64,000 nt of DNA from Fictibacillus phosphorivorans. GTDB taxonomy: Bacteria; Bacillota; Bacilli; Bacillales; Fictibacillaceae. This document shows positions 18,075-26,630 of this stretch, in pieces. A program made the position numbers and the translations under genes. Each line of letters opens with the position of its first letter. Position 1 is the first letter of the stretch. Where the stretch lies: the NCBI RefSeq assembly GCF_007673525.1, contig NZ_VDZU01000001.1:2988055-3052054 (forward strand), given 5' to 3'. The notes under the pieces were generated by a model that saw nothing but the letters and a program-made list of their open reading frames with translations, was not told where the DNA came from and ran no database searches.

Positions 18075-18941
18075 TTAGGTAATGTGAGTAAGTTTGTCAG
18101 GGTTTACTACCCAATATATCGTTTGTATTAAGTCATTCTTAATCTGTAAGGACAGAACACCAAATACTTGTTGTTCCACATACAGTACAATGCCTGGTTC
18201 GCCGTTAACATTCGTATATTTGAATGAAAAGTCTTCCGTTGTTTTTGCCATGATTCCCATATAGAAGCGTGAGATCCGCTCTGCTCCAAGGATTGGAACG
18301 AGAGCAGCTTTTATTTTCCCTCCACCATCTGAAATGAGCTTTGCATCTACGGCAAGCAGATTTAATAGATTACTTACATTTCCTGAAACTACTGCTGCTA
18401 CGAACTGTTCAGTTAGTGCGGAAGCTTTTGGAGGTGACATCGTAGAAGTAGTATGATTGCCTATCGCCTTTTTTGCACGGTGAAAAATTTGTCTGCAGTT
18501 TGAACTACTTTTTCCGACCATTTCTGAGATAAAACGATAATCATACTCTAGAACTTCACGAAGTAAAAATACAGCACGTTCCGTTTCTGATAGCTGCTCT
18601 AATAAAAGTAAATATGCGGTAGAAAGAGATTCTTTCATTACATATTGTAACGCTGGGTCTTCTTTATTCTCTGCTAATAAAGGCTCCGGAAGCCAGGGTC
18701 CTACATATGTTTCTCGTTGTTTACGAGCAGACCTAAGCAGATCCAAACAGCGATTCGTGACGATTTTACAAAGATAAGCTTTTGGGTTCTGAACAAGATC
18801 CATTTCTTGTTCACTCCAAGTAATATACGCATCTTGCACGATATCTTCCGCATCTTGCACACTTCCTAGCATTCTATATGCTAATGAAAACAAGAGGGGT
18901 TTATATGTTGTAAAAAGAAGCTCAGTTTGAACATCATTCAT
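18075..18941 (-). CDS. sigJ: ECF41-type sigma factor (SigJ-like) with fused SnoaL-like domain
   Basis: A 288-residue protein. Sigma region 2 is at about 10-75 (AYRMLGSVQDAEDIVQDAYITW) and region 4 at about 115-165. A SnoaL/NTF2-like domain of about 115 residues follows. All three ECF41 hallmarks are visible: WLPEP in the linker, DGGGK in the C-terminal domain and NPDKL near the end. In this group the C-terminal extension takes the place of an anti-sigma factor (established for ECF41). It lies 3 bp after an FAD oxidoreductase, a typical ECF41 partner class, and is preceded by AAAGGAGG. Confidence 0.93.
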   Translation of the reverse strand: MNDVQTELLFTTYKPLLFSLAYRMLGSVQDAEDIVQDAYITWSEQEMDLVQNPKAYLCKIVTNRCLDLLRSARKQRETYVGPWLPEPLLAENKEDPALQYVMKESLSTAYLLLLEQLSETERAVFLLREVLEYDYRFISEMVGKSSSNCRQIFHRAKKAIGNHTTSTMSPPKASALTEQFVAAVVSGNVSNLLNLLAVDAKLISDGGGKIKAALVPILGAERISRFYMGIMAKTTEDFSFKYTNVNGEPGIVLYVEQQVFGVLSLQIKNDLIQTIYWVVNPDKLTHIT

Positions 18942-18944
18942 CCA

Positions 18945-20234
18945 TTAAGCCTCCTTTCGCAAACGATTTAATCCTATATTCTGTTCAATAGCTTTTGCTG
19001 CTCTTTTAGCACTAGCAAATGCTGCGTCCACCAACATTTCTCCATGTCCTGCACCGTCTCCTGCAATGTAGAGTCCTGGTATTTCAGGTATACTCGGACC
19101 AAAATATTGAGTGTCTTTGATGCTAATCATATCTTGCACCACTATCATTCTTGGTAAAAACTGTTGAGCTACAAGTTCTTTTCTCCACTCCGGCTGCATG
19201 AGATCAAGAATACTTTCAAGCTCTTTTCTATGACAATCTGCACTGCGCTCTTTATTAGTTCCTAAATATTTAATTAATTGAATAACATTCTTCCCATCCT
19301 CGCTTAATGAGCACGCTCGAGAGTGATTAGAGAACAGAATATGCTGATCAATTCCTATCGCAAAATGATGATTTGATTTAGGGAGTCTTTTCAAAGCTAC
19401 GTCTAGGCATGCAGCATATACGGGAGAAGCTTGCTGACTCCACTTTTCTAGCAATGTCCCTTCTGCATTCTTCACCAATTTCATTGATTGCTCAGATCCT
19501 ATTGTTAATAGTACATTTGAAACTTCGAAGGTATCTCCATCTGAACAGAAGAGTTGATGTGTAATTCCATAATCAATAGAAGAAATCTTCTTGTTTGTAT
19601 AAATGGTTACTCCAGCAGTCAAAGCCTTATTGCGAAGACTTTCAACGATGGATTGCCAACCATTGTTTACATAGAGGACTCCTTTCAGACCTTGTTGAAC
19701 TTGTTGGATAGCTGTATTCGCTAATAGTTGATCGTAATCTATGCAATATGTTGATGTTCTGGTCAATGCGTAAAAGATGTTACGGACCATAGGATTTTTA
19801 ATTTCTTTCTCAGCCCATTCTCGTAAACTCATATGAGGGATCGATGCAGCGTCAATCGTTTTAAGCTTTAACATCACTCTTACCAATTCCGTCTTGTTAG
19901 ACCATGTTAAAAGTTTTGTTTTGAACATTGCACCTAATGATCCTGGCAGTTCAAAAAGTTTATCATTCCAGATCGCGTATCCATTGGTATCAGGAACTGC
20001 CCCAGATACATTTACTTCTAACTCATTTAAAATCTCTTCAGCCGCTCCCCCTCTATATAATGCATGCCCACCTAAGTTAAATAGTGCTCCGTTTTTTGAG
20101 ATGGTTTGTGCACGACCTCCTAATTGGCTAGCTTTCTCTAGTACTAAGACAGACTTTCCTGCTTGTGCTAAATATACGGCAGAAGTTAAACCGGCTATTC
20201 CGCCACCAACAATCGCCACATCAAATGTATTCAT
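18945..20234 (-). CDS. FAD-dependent oxidoreductase, phytoene-desaturase/amine-oxidase-like
   Basis: A 429-residue flavoprotein with the N-terminal dinucleotide-binding motif VGGGIAGLTSAVYLAQAG, an E-rich second strand (LVLEKASQLGGRAQT), and the C-terminal FAD motif YIAGDGAGHGEMLVDAAFAS. It resembles NAD(P)-binding phytoene-desaturase and protoporphyrinogen-oxidase relatives; the substrate is unknown. It is the first gene of the ECF41 operon and is probably the sigma factor's main target. The ATG at 20234 lies about 33 bp downstream of a matching ECF41 promoter. Confidence 0.88.
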   Translation of the reverse strand: MNTFDVAIVGGGIAGLTSAVYLAQAGKSVLVLEKASQLGGRAQTISKNGALFNLGGHALYRGGAAEEILNELEVNVSGAVPDTNGYAIWNDKLFELPGSLGAMFKTKLLTWSNKTELVRVMLKLKTIDAASIPHMSLREWAEKEIKNPMVRNIFYALTRTSTYCIDYDQLLANTAIQQVQQGLKGVLYVNNGWQSIVESLRNKALTAGVTIYTNKKISSIDYGITHQLFCSDGDTFEVSNVLLTIGSEQSMKLVKNAEGTLLEKWSQQASPVYAACLDVALKRLPKSNHHFAIGIDQHILFSNHSRACSLSEDGKNVIQLIKYLGTNKERSADCHRKELESILDLMQPEWRKELVAQQFLPRMIVVQDMISIKDTQYFGPSIPEIPGLYIAGDGAGHGEMLVDAAFASAKRAAKAIEQNIGLNRLRKEA

Positions 20235-20266
20235 GTATAATCACCACTTTCTGATTTTACAAACAT

Positions 20267-20293
20267 GACGATACTGGCGTTTGTTTTGTGACA
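20267..20293 (-). promoter_or_regulatory. ECF41-dependent promoter of the oxidoreductase-sigma operon
   Basis: Reading the - strand, TGTCACA (-35) is followed after exactly 16 nt by CGTC (-10). This is the promoter published for ECF41 sigma factors. Its place in front of the operon that encodes the sigma factor indicates autoregulation. Confidence 0.85.
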
Positions 20294-20394
20294 GAAATCT
20301 GTATTTTGTTTACATAGAATATCAGGGGGTAATGGTTTTATAAGGTGACATTTTCATTCAAGTTGCCAAATCTGCAAGAAAGGAGATCAACGTG

Positions 20395-20847
20395 ATGTTA
20401 TATACCAAGATTCTGGTTGCTTTTGATGGCTCTGAAGGAAGTTACACCGCTCTACACAATGGTAATGAGATTGCACGGCATACAGGGGCTGAGTTAACGT
20501 TACTTTATGTGACCAATGAAATAGTTCTGCCATTGTATGGTGGCGTACATCCAGGCCGAGTAGCGAGTTCAGCAGTAGAAGTAAGAGAAGCAGAAATTTT
20601 GGAGCAAAGTCATGGTGAAGAAATCCTAAACAGAGCGTTAGGACGTGTGGATCATCAAATAAAGACAACGACAGCCATTTTGCATGGTGACCCGACTACT
20701 ACCATTTGTGGTTATGCGGATAGCCATAACATCGATCTCATCGTCATTGGTAATCGTGGCCATAGCGGATTTAAAAAACTATTCTTAGGAAGCGTTAGTC
20801 AAAAAGTTGTTTCTAACGCACATCAACCTGTACTTGTTTCTAAATAA
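20395..20847 (+). CDS. Universal stress protein (UspA family)
   Basis: A 150-residue single-domain Usp. It has the N-terminal LVAFDGSEGSYTAL, the ATP-binding signature GNRGHSGFKKLFLGSVS (G2xG9xGS type) and the C-terminal PVLVSK strand. It is therefore expected to bind ATP. The preceding GTG at 20392 is an alternative start; AAAGGAGA precedes both. It is divergent from the ECF41 operon. Confidence 0.93.
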   Translation: MLYTKILVAFDGSEGSYTALHNGNEIARHTGAELTLLYVTNEIVLPLYGGVHPGRVASSAVEVREAEILEQSHGEEILNRALGRVDHQIKTTTAILHGDPTTTICGYADSHNIDLIVIGNRGHSGFKKLFLGSVSQKVVSNAHQPVLVSK

Positions 20848-20862
20848 CAATTAATTCGTTTC

Positions 20863-20897
20863 AGGAGCCCCCTCTTTAAAAGATGGGCTCCTCTATT
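20863..20897. terminator. Terminator between uspA-type and deacetylase genes
   Basis: AGGAGCCC and GGGCTCCT form a stem, followed by TCTATTTT. It lies between convergent genes and could serve both. Confidence 0.75.
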
Positions 20898-21602
20898 TTA
20901 TTGAATCATTTCAGACACTGTTTTGAACGTATAGCCCTTTGCCTTCAAATCCGTAATGATACCTTTAACAGATTTCATCGATTCTGTGCGGCTGTCATAC
21001 ATCACGTGCAGCAGGATGATTGAGCCAGGCTGAATATTTCGACTCACATGCTTCACTATTTTTGTAGAATCAGATGCTATTTCTGGGTATGTTTCCGGCT
21101 CAATGTTCCAAAGGATTGTCTTTCGATCATGTTTATCTAAGTAGTACGGCAGTCCGATCAATTTTTTCCCATATGGTGGGCGAAAGTGAATCTTCCCCTC
21201 GTATCCTGCTTTTCGAATCAGCTTATCTGTTGACTCAATCTCATTACGAATATAAGACGGTGTTTTCAAAACCATTCGTTCATGAGAATAAGAATGGTTT
21301 CCAAGCTCATGTCCTTCTGCCACTATTTCTTTTGCTTCTTTCAGGTTCTCTTCAATCTCCCTGCCAGTTACAAAAAAAGTAGCTTTAACGCCCTCTTCTT
21401 TTAAAATCGACAAAATTTCATCGGTGTTATCTGTTGGGCCATCATCAAATGTTAAGGCAACTACTTTTTCAGCAGTATCTGCACTTGTTACTAAACCTCC
21501 AAAAAATTGAAAGTTTCTCGAACTGCTTAACTTTAAACCGCTGTACCCCAATCCGATCAATAGGAAGATCGCCACGCTTACGTATATGACTATTTTCTTC
21601 AT
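20898..21602 (-). CDS. Membrane-anchored polysaccharide deacetylase (NodB domain)
   Basis: A 234-residue protein: one N-terminal membrane segment (about 5-24) and an extracytoplasmic NodB homology domain. The motifs are TFDDGP (catalytic base and metal Asp), HELGNHSYSH (metal His pair) and RPPYGK. Family members remove N-acetyl groups from peptidoglycan or other GlcNAc polymers; which one applies here is not clear. Its ATG overlaps nothing and it appears monocistronic. Confidence 0.92.
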   Translation of the reverse strand: MKKIVIYVSVAIFLLIGLGYSGLKLSSSRNFQFFGGLVTSADTAEKVVALTFDDGPTDNTDEILSILKEEGVKATFFVTGREIEENLKEAKEIVAEGHELGNHSYSHERMVLKTPSYIRNEIESTDKLIRKAGYEGKIHFRPPYGKKLIGLPYYLDKHDRKTILWNIEPETYPEIASDSTKIVKHVSRNIQPGSIILLHVMYDSRTESMKSVKGIITDLKAKGYTFKTVSEMIQ

Positions 21603-21644
21603 TCATTTCTCCTCATTTATGTATAGAACTATTTGTAGGTATGA

Positions 21645-22139
21645 TTAATAAGAATACCAAAAACTCGTTAAATCTGTAGTAACTGAGCTGTAACCATTCT
21701 GACGCAGCATAGCTGTAATATTACCCCGATGATAGGCACCATGAGTCGTGATATGCAGCAACATCTCAGAGATACTCGTCTCTCTTCTTCCCGCCCATGG
21801 CGTATCAAGAATTAGCTCTTTGTCCAAATCGACTCCATTGTTAAGAAATTCACTATATTGATTGGTTAATTCGTTATACATCGTAATGATCTCCTCAATA
21901 CTCTTTGTATCTGACTCTACTTTTTCAATCTCGAGTGCATCTGCCATACTAGTCCCTGAAATGATATGAAACCAAAGCTGATCAACAATGTACATATGTG
22001 AAACTACTTTCGAGATGGATGGGAAAACACTCTGCACTGTCTGATGATACACATCATTTCCAAGTTCTGATAACCGATGGAATAACTCCTTGTTCGCCCA
22101 AACGTGATAATCGTACATTTTCATAGCATGATGTGTCAT
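21645..22139 (-). CDS. DinB family protein
   Basis: A 164-residue four-helix bundle protein starting MTHHAMKMYDYHVWANKELF. The conserved His residues for a metal site are visible (VVSHMY and HITTHGAYHRG). GGGAGGG is well placed before the ATG at 22139. Members include metal-dependent thiol transferases and proteins induced by DNA damage; the reaction here is unknown. The upstream 250 bp (22140-22391) contains no convincing gene. Confidence 0.88.
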   Translation of the reverse strand: MTHHAMKMYDYHVWANKELFHRLSELGNDVYHQTVQSVFPSISKVVSHMYIVDQLWFHIISGTSMADALEIEKVESDTKSIEEIITMYNELTNQYSEFLNNGVDLDKELILDTPWAGRRETSISEMLLHITTHGAYHRGNITAMLRQNGYSSVTTDLTSFWYSY

Positions 22140-22391
22140 AATGCCCTCCCTTATTCTCACTCTTACTTCTTTGCCTATTTTCGACAACTCGACAAGATTC
22201 CCTCTAATTTTCAGAATCAGGAAGGAACTGGGATTGTTTTGAAGAATTTTTTAATAAGACATTATGCTGGTATGAGGAGAACACATGATGAATCATTTCG
22301 AGCACGAGATATAAAACGGCTATTCCGCTAGGGGCCCTCCAACAAAATGGGTAGACTCATCATTTAAGTATAAACTTTTGGAGGTGCACGT

Positions 22392-23153
22392 ATGAAACGT
22401 GATGTAGATTTTGAAATGTATATTAAGGAAGTTAACAAACCATTCTCAGGGTGGGATTTTTCATATATAACTGAATCTGGTCGGATGGCAAGTGGAATGC
22501 TTTCTTGGTCATATGGCAGTATGGTGACCCCTCTCATTGGAAAAGTGTCATCGATGCTTGACATGGGCACTGGAGGTGGAGAGCTTTTGTCCAAACTTCA
22601 ACCGTTTCCAGCAGTAGTTTGTGCAACAGAAGGGTATCTGCCAAACGTTCCAATCGCAAGAGAACGTCTTGAACCTCTTGGAGTAAAAGTCTTTCAGATC
22701 GGTGACGACGATCTTCTTCCTTTTGAAGATCAGACGTTTGACCTTATCATTAATAAACACGAATCCTATTCTCCACTTGAAGTAAAGCGCACATTAACTG
22801 ATGGTGGAATCTTTCTCACACAACAAGTCGGCGGTTCAGATTGTGCTGAGATTAATACTATGCTTGGCTATCCTATTAATGAAGAATTTTCACATTGGAA
22901 TTTACGTTTTGCTGAAAATGAACTCCTGGAAAATGGATTTGAGATCTTAGAAGCGAAAGAAGAATTCCCTGTTCAGCGCTTTTATGATATTGGTGCCTTG
23001 CTCTATTATTTAGATGCAATACCTTGGCAGGTACCAGAGTTCCAACTCGAAGATTCTGTAGAAAAGCTGCATCACATTCATGAACTGATCCAAATGAATG
23101 GATACTTTGAAGTGAAACAGCATCGTTTTCTAATAAAAGCGAGGAAAAAATAA
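22392..23153 (+). CDS. SAM-dependent class I methyltransferase
   Basis: A 253-residue protein. Motif I is LDMGTGGGELL (about 56-66), the acidic motif II region is ATEGYLPN, and IGDDDLLPFEDQTFDLI is the motif post-II/III region. The N-terminal helix segment (FSGWDFSYI) is typical of a Firmicutes subgroup. GGAGGTG is 6 nt before the ATG. The substrate is unknown. It ends in a convergent spacer that holds a terminator and 21-nt array C. Confidence 0.88.
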   Translation: MKRDVDFEMYIKEVNKPFSGWDFSYITESGRMASGMLSWSYGSMVTPLIGKVSSMLDMGTGGGELLSKLQPFPAVVCATEGYLPNVPIARERLEPLGVKVFQIGDDDLLPFEDQTFDLIINKHESYSPLEVKRTLTDGGIFLTQQVGGSDCAEINTMLGYPINEEFSHWNLRFAENELLENGFEILEAKEEFPVQRFYDIGALLYYLDAIPWQVPEFQLEDSVEKLHHIHELIQMNGYFEVKQHRFLIKARKK

Positions 23154-23161
23154 GGAAAGTT

Positions 23162-23213
23162 AAAAAGCTGGCACAGCAATCGTTCGCTTTGAACGCGCTG
23201 AGCCAGCTTTTCT
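23162..23213 (+). terminator. Intrinsic terminator after the methyltransferase
   Basis: AAAGCTGGC pairs with GCCAGCTTT, with an inner hairpin TTCGC...GCGAA-like, followed by TTTTC. Confidence 0.8.
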
Positions 23214-23252
23214 TGACAATGTTCTGTTGGATTGTTTGGAAGATAGAGCTTT

Positions 23253-23373
23253 ACTGTCCAGTTCATTCAAAATACTGTCCAGTTTTCTATTTTTACTGTC
23301 CACTTTTGAGGTTTTACTGTCCACTTGTCTTCATTTACTGTCCATTTTCAACATTTTACTGTCCACTTATTCA
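23253..23373. repeat. 21-nt periodic array C, core TTACTGTCCACTT, six units
   Basis: ACTGTCC starts at 23253, 23274, 23295, 23316, 23337 and 23358, exactly 21 nt apart. The ten or so bases after the core vary and are T-rich. It lies between convergent genes and runs up to the stop codon of the yrrS-like gene. The core is the reverse complement of the core of array E. In one frame it reads as YCPxxxF heptads, but there is no translation signal. Confidence 0.92.
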
Positions 23374-23377
23374 GAAA

Positions 23378-24013
23378 CTACTTCTGAACACTGGTTACCA
23401 TCCAGCCTTTTTCATCGACCCACTCAAGGTTAACCGTGTATTTTTCATTTGGCTGTTTATTCGGACTGACTTCTGCAACTGATTTCTGTGGGCCACCACC
23501 ATTTGCGATTTTCCACACCGTCATGTTTTCATCAAGACCTGTAGCCAGACGAATCGCTTTTAGTTTTTCATTCCAGTCTACACTGCCTTCATCATAACTT
23601 GATGTATGAGGTCCTGTTTGAGAAGTACCAATTGGTTCGTTTAGAACTGGTTTGTCACCTGAAGCTTGTTGTTTTTTCTTTTCCGCTTCAGCTTTTTCTG
23701 CTTTTTCCTTTTTATCTGCTTCTTTTTCAGGATCTATGCCAATTTCTTCAGATGGTTCTTGTTTCTTGGTTTTCTCCTTGTTGTTTGGTTCTTTTTCTTC
23801 ACGTTCTTCTTCATAAGCACTTTCGTTATCAGGCTGAAGTTTTACCACTTTATGTTTTGGTTCTTTATTTGCTTCCTCTTTCTTTGGCTCTTCTTCACTG
23901 CCCATCAGCAGCGCATCTTTTGGCAAGAATAATAACGCTAAAAGAACAGCTCCTAACGCACTGTATAATACAATATTTCTCTTGTTTGACTTCTTGCGTT
24001 CTGATCTTCTCAT
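23378..24013 (-). CDS. yrrS: YrrS-like membrane protein (DUF1510)
   Basis: A 211-residue protein. A basic N-terminus (MRRSERKKSNKRN) is followed by one membrane segment (about 13-30), a long Glu/Lys low-complexity linker (about 40-115), and a C-terminal DUF1510-like domain (SVDWNEKLKAIRLATG, then YTVNLEWVDEKGWMVTSV). In B. subtilis yrrS is paired with the penicillin-binding protein gene pbpI; no such neighbour is seen here. The exact role is unknown. Confidence 0.85.
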   Translation of the reverse strand: MRRSERKKSNKRNIVLYSALGAVLLALLFLPKDALLMGSEEEPKKEEANKEPKHKVVKLQPDNESAYEEEREEKEPNNKEKTKKQEPSEEIGIDPEKEADKKEKAEKAEAEKKKQQASGDKPVLNEPIGTSQTGPHTSSYDEGSVDWNEKLKAIRLATGLDENMTVWKIANGGGPQKSVAEVSPNKQPNEKYTVNLEWVDEKGWMVTSVQK

Positions 24014-24070
24014 CTATTACAACCACTCCTTCATATCAAACGTTCCCTCTCGTGATGAAACAAAACAAAA

Positions 24071-24096
24071 AGAACTCTAATAAAGATTAGAGTTCT
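24071..24096 (-). terminator. Intrinsic terminator after the GNAT gene
   Basis: AGAACTCTAAT and ATTAGAGTTCT form a perfect 11-bp stem with a 4-nt loop; on the - strand TTTTTGTTTTG follows. Confidence 0.88.
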
Positions 24097-24202
24097 AACA
24101 TTTAAAACTTTTATATACTCAACATTAATTATTCGAAGGGATTCACTAAAAATTTGAGGGTGACCAAAGATTTCAGAAGTTTTTGCCAACACAAGTTATG
24201 TA

Positions 24203-24652
24203 TTATACCTCTAATACAACAGCCATTTCTTTTCCAAATCTATCACCCTTATCAACAAACCCTAAGCTCTCATACAATTGATGAGCACCCTTATTCTCAG
24301 GATGATAACCCACTACAATTACATTAGCATCTAATAAAGTCTTCATTTCTTCAATCATCAACTGTGTTGCGATCTTACCAATACCTTTTTTCTGGTAATT
24401 TTTATCGATCATAATTCGATAGATCCAATACCCATCCAATTCTTCTTTCATGGAGTTGAACATAAGAAATCCAACTGTGTTACCTTCCAATAGAATAGCG
24501 TAAGGCTTTAAGGTTGGTTCAAATTTTGATTGAGCGATAGAAACGGCGTTAGGTTCAATATGGCTCACTTGATCATCTGCTACTTCTAAAAAGCAGCATT
24601 CGTACCAATTTTCTGCGTTCAGTTCTGCGATCGTCACTTGTTTTTGTGTCAT
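24203..24652 (-). CDS. GNAT family N-acetyltransferase
   Basis: A 149-residue stand-alone GNAT. The acetyl-CoA loop KNYQKKGIGKIATQLM is at about 89-104, and the C-terminal GYHPENKGAHQLYESLGFVDKGD is as in diamine/spermidine acetyltransferase relatives. The substrate is not determined. It is monocistronic with its own terminator. Confidence 0.88.
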   Translation of the reverse strand: MTQKQVTIAELNAENWYECCFLEVADDQVSHIEPNAVSIAQSKFEPTLKPYAILLEGNTVGFLMFNSMKEELDGYWIYRIMIDKNYQKKGIGKIATQLMIEEMKTLLDANVIVVGYHPENKGAHQLYESLGFVDKGDRFGKEMAVVLEV

Positions 24653-24744
24653 AAGTTCTCCTTTGATTGTAAGTTACATTTCCAATTATACCATAATATC
24701 TCATTTAATGAAGATATAGAATCTAATGATAGCTCAAACGTGAT

Positions 24745-24778
24745 AAAAAACAGTGTCTTCCCATTACTGAAGACACTG
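24745..24778 (-). terminator. Intrinsic terminator after the OFA transporter
   Basis: CAGTGTCTTC and GAAGACACTG form a 10-bp stem; on the - strand TTTTTT follows. Confidence 0.9.
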
Positions 24779-24792
24779 CATTTCGTTTAAAG

Positions 24793-26046
24793 TTAGGCTA
24801 CGGACTTTTCTTGTTTTGCGGCGAGCTTTTTCATATCAAAACGGACTAGTATGGATACGATGAGCGCAACTATAAACAATCCAGAAAAGAATGTTAAACT
24901 GTTCGCGTAAGAACCTGTTGTGTCCTTAATCCACGCAGCGAATAATGGACCTGCAAGACCAGCTGCTGCCCAAGCCGTTAGAATATAACCATGAATCGCT
25001 CCAACCTGTTTCGTTCCAAATAGGTCACCAATGTAGGCTGGAATCGATGCGAAACCTCCACCGTAACACGTATAGATAACAGCGAGCATCACCTGAAAAA
25101 GAATGGATGATGACGTTTGTGGCAACATGAAAAAGAGAGCGATCTGCAAAACGAAAAATGTCGTATAAGTATTAGGTCGCCCGATGTAGTCTGAAATGGA
25201 TGCCCATCCAATTCGACCAAAACCGTTGAACAATCCTAAAACGCCCACTAGTGCCGCAGCTTCAGCAGTTGTTAATCCAATACTCTCTTCAGCTAGAGGT
25301 TTTGCTGCAGAAAGAATGGCGATACCACATGTAACATTAATGAATAGCATGATCCACAAATAATAAAAACGGCGTGTTTTTACAGCTTCGTTTGCTGTTA
25401 GTTGTGAGAGGTCTTGTTTAATTTTCACTTTTCCGCTCTCTACATTCTCTTTAAACCCAGCAGGAAGCCATCCTTCTTCTGGTTTTTCCAAATAAAGAGA
25501 GGACAATGTCATTACAGCAAAGTAAGCAATTCCTAAAATGTAGAATGTGTTTGCAATACCAACAGATTTAATAAGTACGTCCATAATAGGCGAACTGACC
25601 GCTGCTGCGAAACCAAATCCCATGATAGCAAGTCCTGTTGCTAGCCCACGACGATCGGGAAACCATTTGATCAGTGTAGAAACAGGTGCAATATAACCTA
25701 CTCCAAGCCCGATTCCACCAAGTACACCATAAAAGATATAAAGCATCGTTAACGAGCCGATATTGACTGCAAGACCAGATCCAGCAATTCCTAATCCAAA
25801 GAAAATGGCTGCAAGCAAACCTGCTTTCTTTGGACCATGTTTTTCAACAAAATGTCCTAAAAAAGCTGCAGACAAACCTAAGAATAGGATAGCGATACTG
25901 AACGTCATCTGCACTTGTGAAGCTGTCCACCCAAATTTCTCGATCAGTGGATTCGTGAAGTTGCTCCAAGCATATACCGATCCAATGGAAATATGTATTC
26001 CTACCGCTGATAAAGCAATGAGCCACCGATTTTTAGACTTTTTCAT
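24793..26046 (-). CDS. MFS transporter, oxalate/formate antiporter (OFA) family
   Basis: A 417-residue, 12-segment major facilitator. The N-terminal SIGSVYAWSNFTNPL and the GVLGGIGLGVGYIAPVSTL stretch are typical of OFA-type carriers; RRGLATGLA is the MFS loop motif. Family members move monocarboxylates or formate/oxalate, so formate or another small carboxylate is plausible. The formate dehydrogenase locus is 16 kb away, and no direct link is visible. A long leader with a terminator hairpin and a candidate cre site precede it. Confidence 0.87.
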   Translation of the reverse strand: MKKSKNRWLIALSAVGIHISIGSVYAWSNFTNPLIEKFGWTASQVQMTFSIAILFLGLSAAFLGHFVEKHGPKKAGLLAAIFFGLGIAGSGLAVNIGSLTMLYIFYGVLGGIGLGVGYIAPVSTLIKWFPDRRGLATGLAIMGFGFAAAVSSPIMDVLIKSVGIANTFYILGIAYFAVMTLSSLYLEKPEEGWLPAGFKENVESGKVKIKQDLSQLTANEAVKTRRFYYLWIMLFINVTCGIAILSAAKPLAEESIGLTTAEAAALVGVLGLFNGFGRIGWASISDYIGRPNTYTTFFVLQIALFFMLPQTSSSILFQVMLAVIYTCYGGGFASIPAYIGDLFGTKQVGAIHGYILTAWAAAGLAGPLFAAWIKDTTGSYANSLTFFSGLFIVALIVSILVRFDMKKLAAKQEKSVA

Positions 26047-26112
26047 CCTTATTTCCCCCCTATAAAGTTAATAAAGTTAAACATTCATGAAACTTACCCT
26101 AATGTAAGGCAC

Positions 26113-26173
26113 AAAAAAAGACAACATTCAAAAGTACTTATTTTTTCAAATAAGTCCATTGTAGAATGTTGCC
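26113..26173 (-). terminator. Terminator hairpin within the OFA transporter leader (possible attenuator)
   Basis: On the - strand GGCAACATTC pairs with GAATGTTGTC around an inner ACTTATTT/AAATAAGT hairpin and is followed by TTTTTTT. It lies 66 nt before the transporter start and downstream of a promoter at 26286-26314. It could simply end the sigma-like gene, or it could attenuate the transporter. Confidence 0.8.
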
Positions 26174-26272
26174 TAAAAGCTCTACATACTCGTGCAGAGC
26201 GTCCATTCATCATCAAAAGTAGAATAGAAAAAGTACAGATCGTGTATTTTCTCCATTACTTCTCACATTAGT

Positions 26273-26314
26273 TGTAAGCGTTTTTATAATATCAAATCGT
26301 TGCGTTATTCGCAA
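26273..26314 (-). promoter_or_regulatory. Sigma-A promoter with overlapping candidate cre site
   Basis: On the - strand TTGCGA (26314-26309) is separated by 17 nt from TATTAT (26291-26286). The + strand word TGTAAGCGTTTTTA at 26273-26286 matches the CcpA consensus TGWNANCGNTNWCA at 13 of 14 positions and overlaps the start point. GTTGCG-N5-CGCAAC surrounds the -35 box. The promoter would give a leader of about 230 nt. Confidence 0.6.
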
Positions 26315-26630
26315 CATAATTTTTTGACTTTTTAGATAATAGCCGGGTGATATGAATTTCTTCGCGATCGACACATTTTAATTTACATAGTTTAATCAGA
26401 TAACTGGAAAGAAATTTGTCTTTTATTTTTGTGTATTGGTTTGGGTTTTCCCATAGATCGCGAAATACTTCGCACAATACTTGTTCAGCCACACGCTTAT
26501 CACCAGTAATTCGGAGGGCAACTTGATATAAAAGTGTGCTATATGAATCGACCATTTGTTTTAAGGCACTAGAATCCTTATGTAGCAATCTGGTCAATAT
26601 TTTGCTATCAAGGTCATGTCGTAAGTTCAT
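26292..26630 (-). CDS. Sigma-70 region 2-like protein lacking region 4
   Basis: A 112-residue protein whose first 85 residues look like ECF sigma region 2 (LHKDSSALKQMVDSYSTLLYQVALRITGD, then VLCEVFRDLWENP). A short basic tail follows and the frame stops, so there is no region 4 helix-turn-helix and no remnant of one downstream. It could be a remnant of a full sigma factor or a working sigma-binding or core-binding fragment. GGAGGG lies about 10 nt upstream. The function is unproven. Confidence 0.7.
   Translation of the reverse strand: MNLRHDLDSKILTRLLHKDSSALKQMVDSYSTLLYQVALRITGDKRVAEQVLCEVFRDLWENPNQYTKIKDKFLSSYLIKLCKLKCVDREEIHITRLLSKKSKNYVANNATI

Noticed and set aside
22140..22391. Small + strand frame MMNHFEHEI near 22285
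   Set aside because: Only nine codons long, with no terminator or conservation clue; probably chance.
23189..23482. + strand open frame with YCPxxxF heptads
   Set aside because: The same explanation applies: array C read in one frame. It overlaps the yrrS-like gene and has no start signals.
26047..26272. T-box in the OFA transporter leader
   Set aside because: Neither the T-box bulge nor a Stem I signature is found, and the gene is not amino-acid related.
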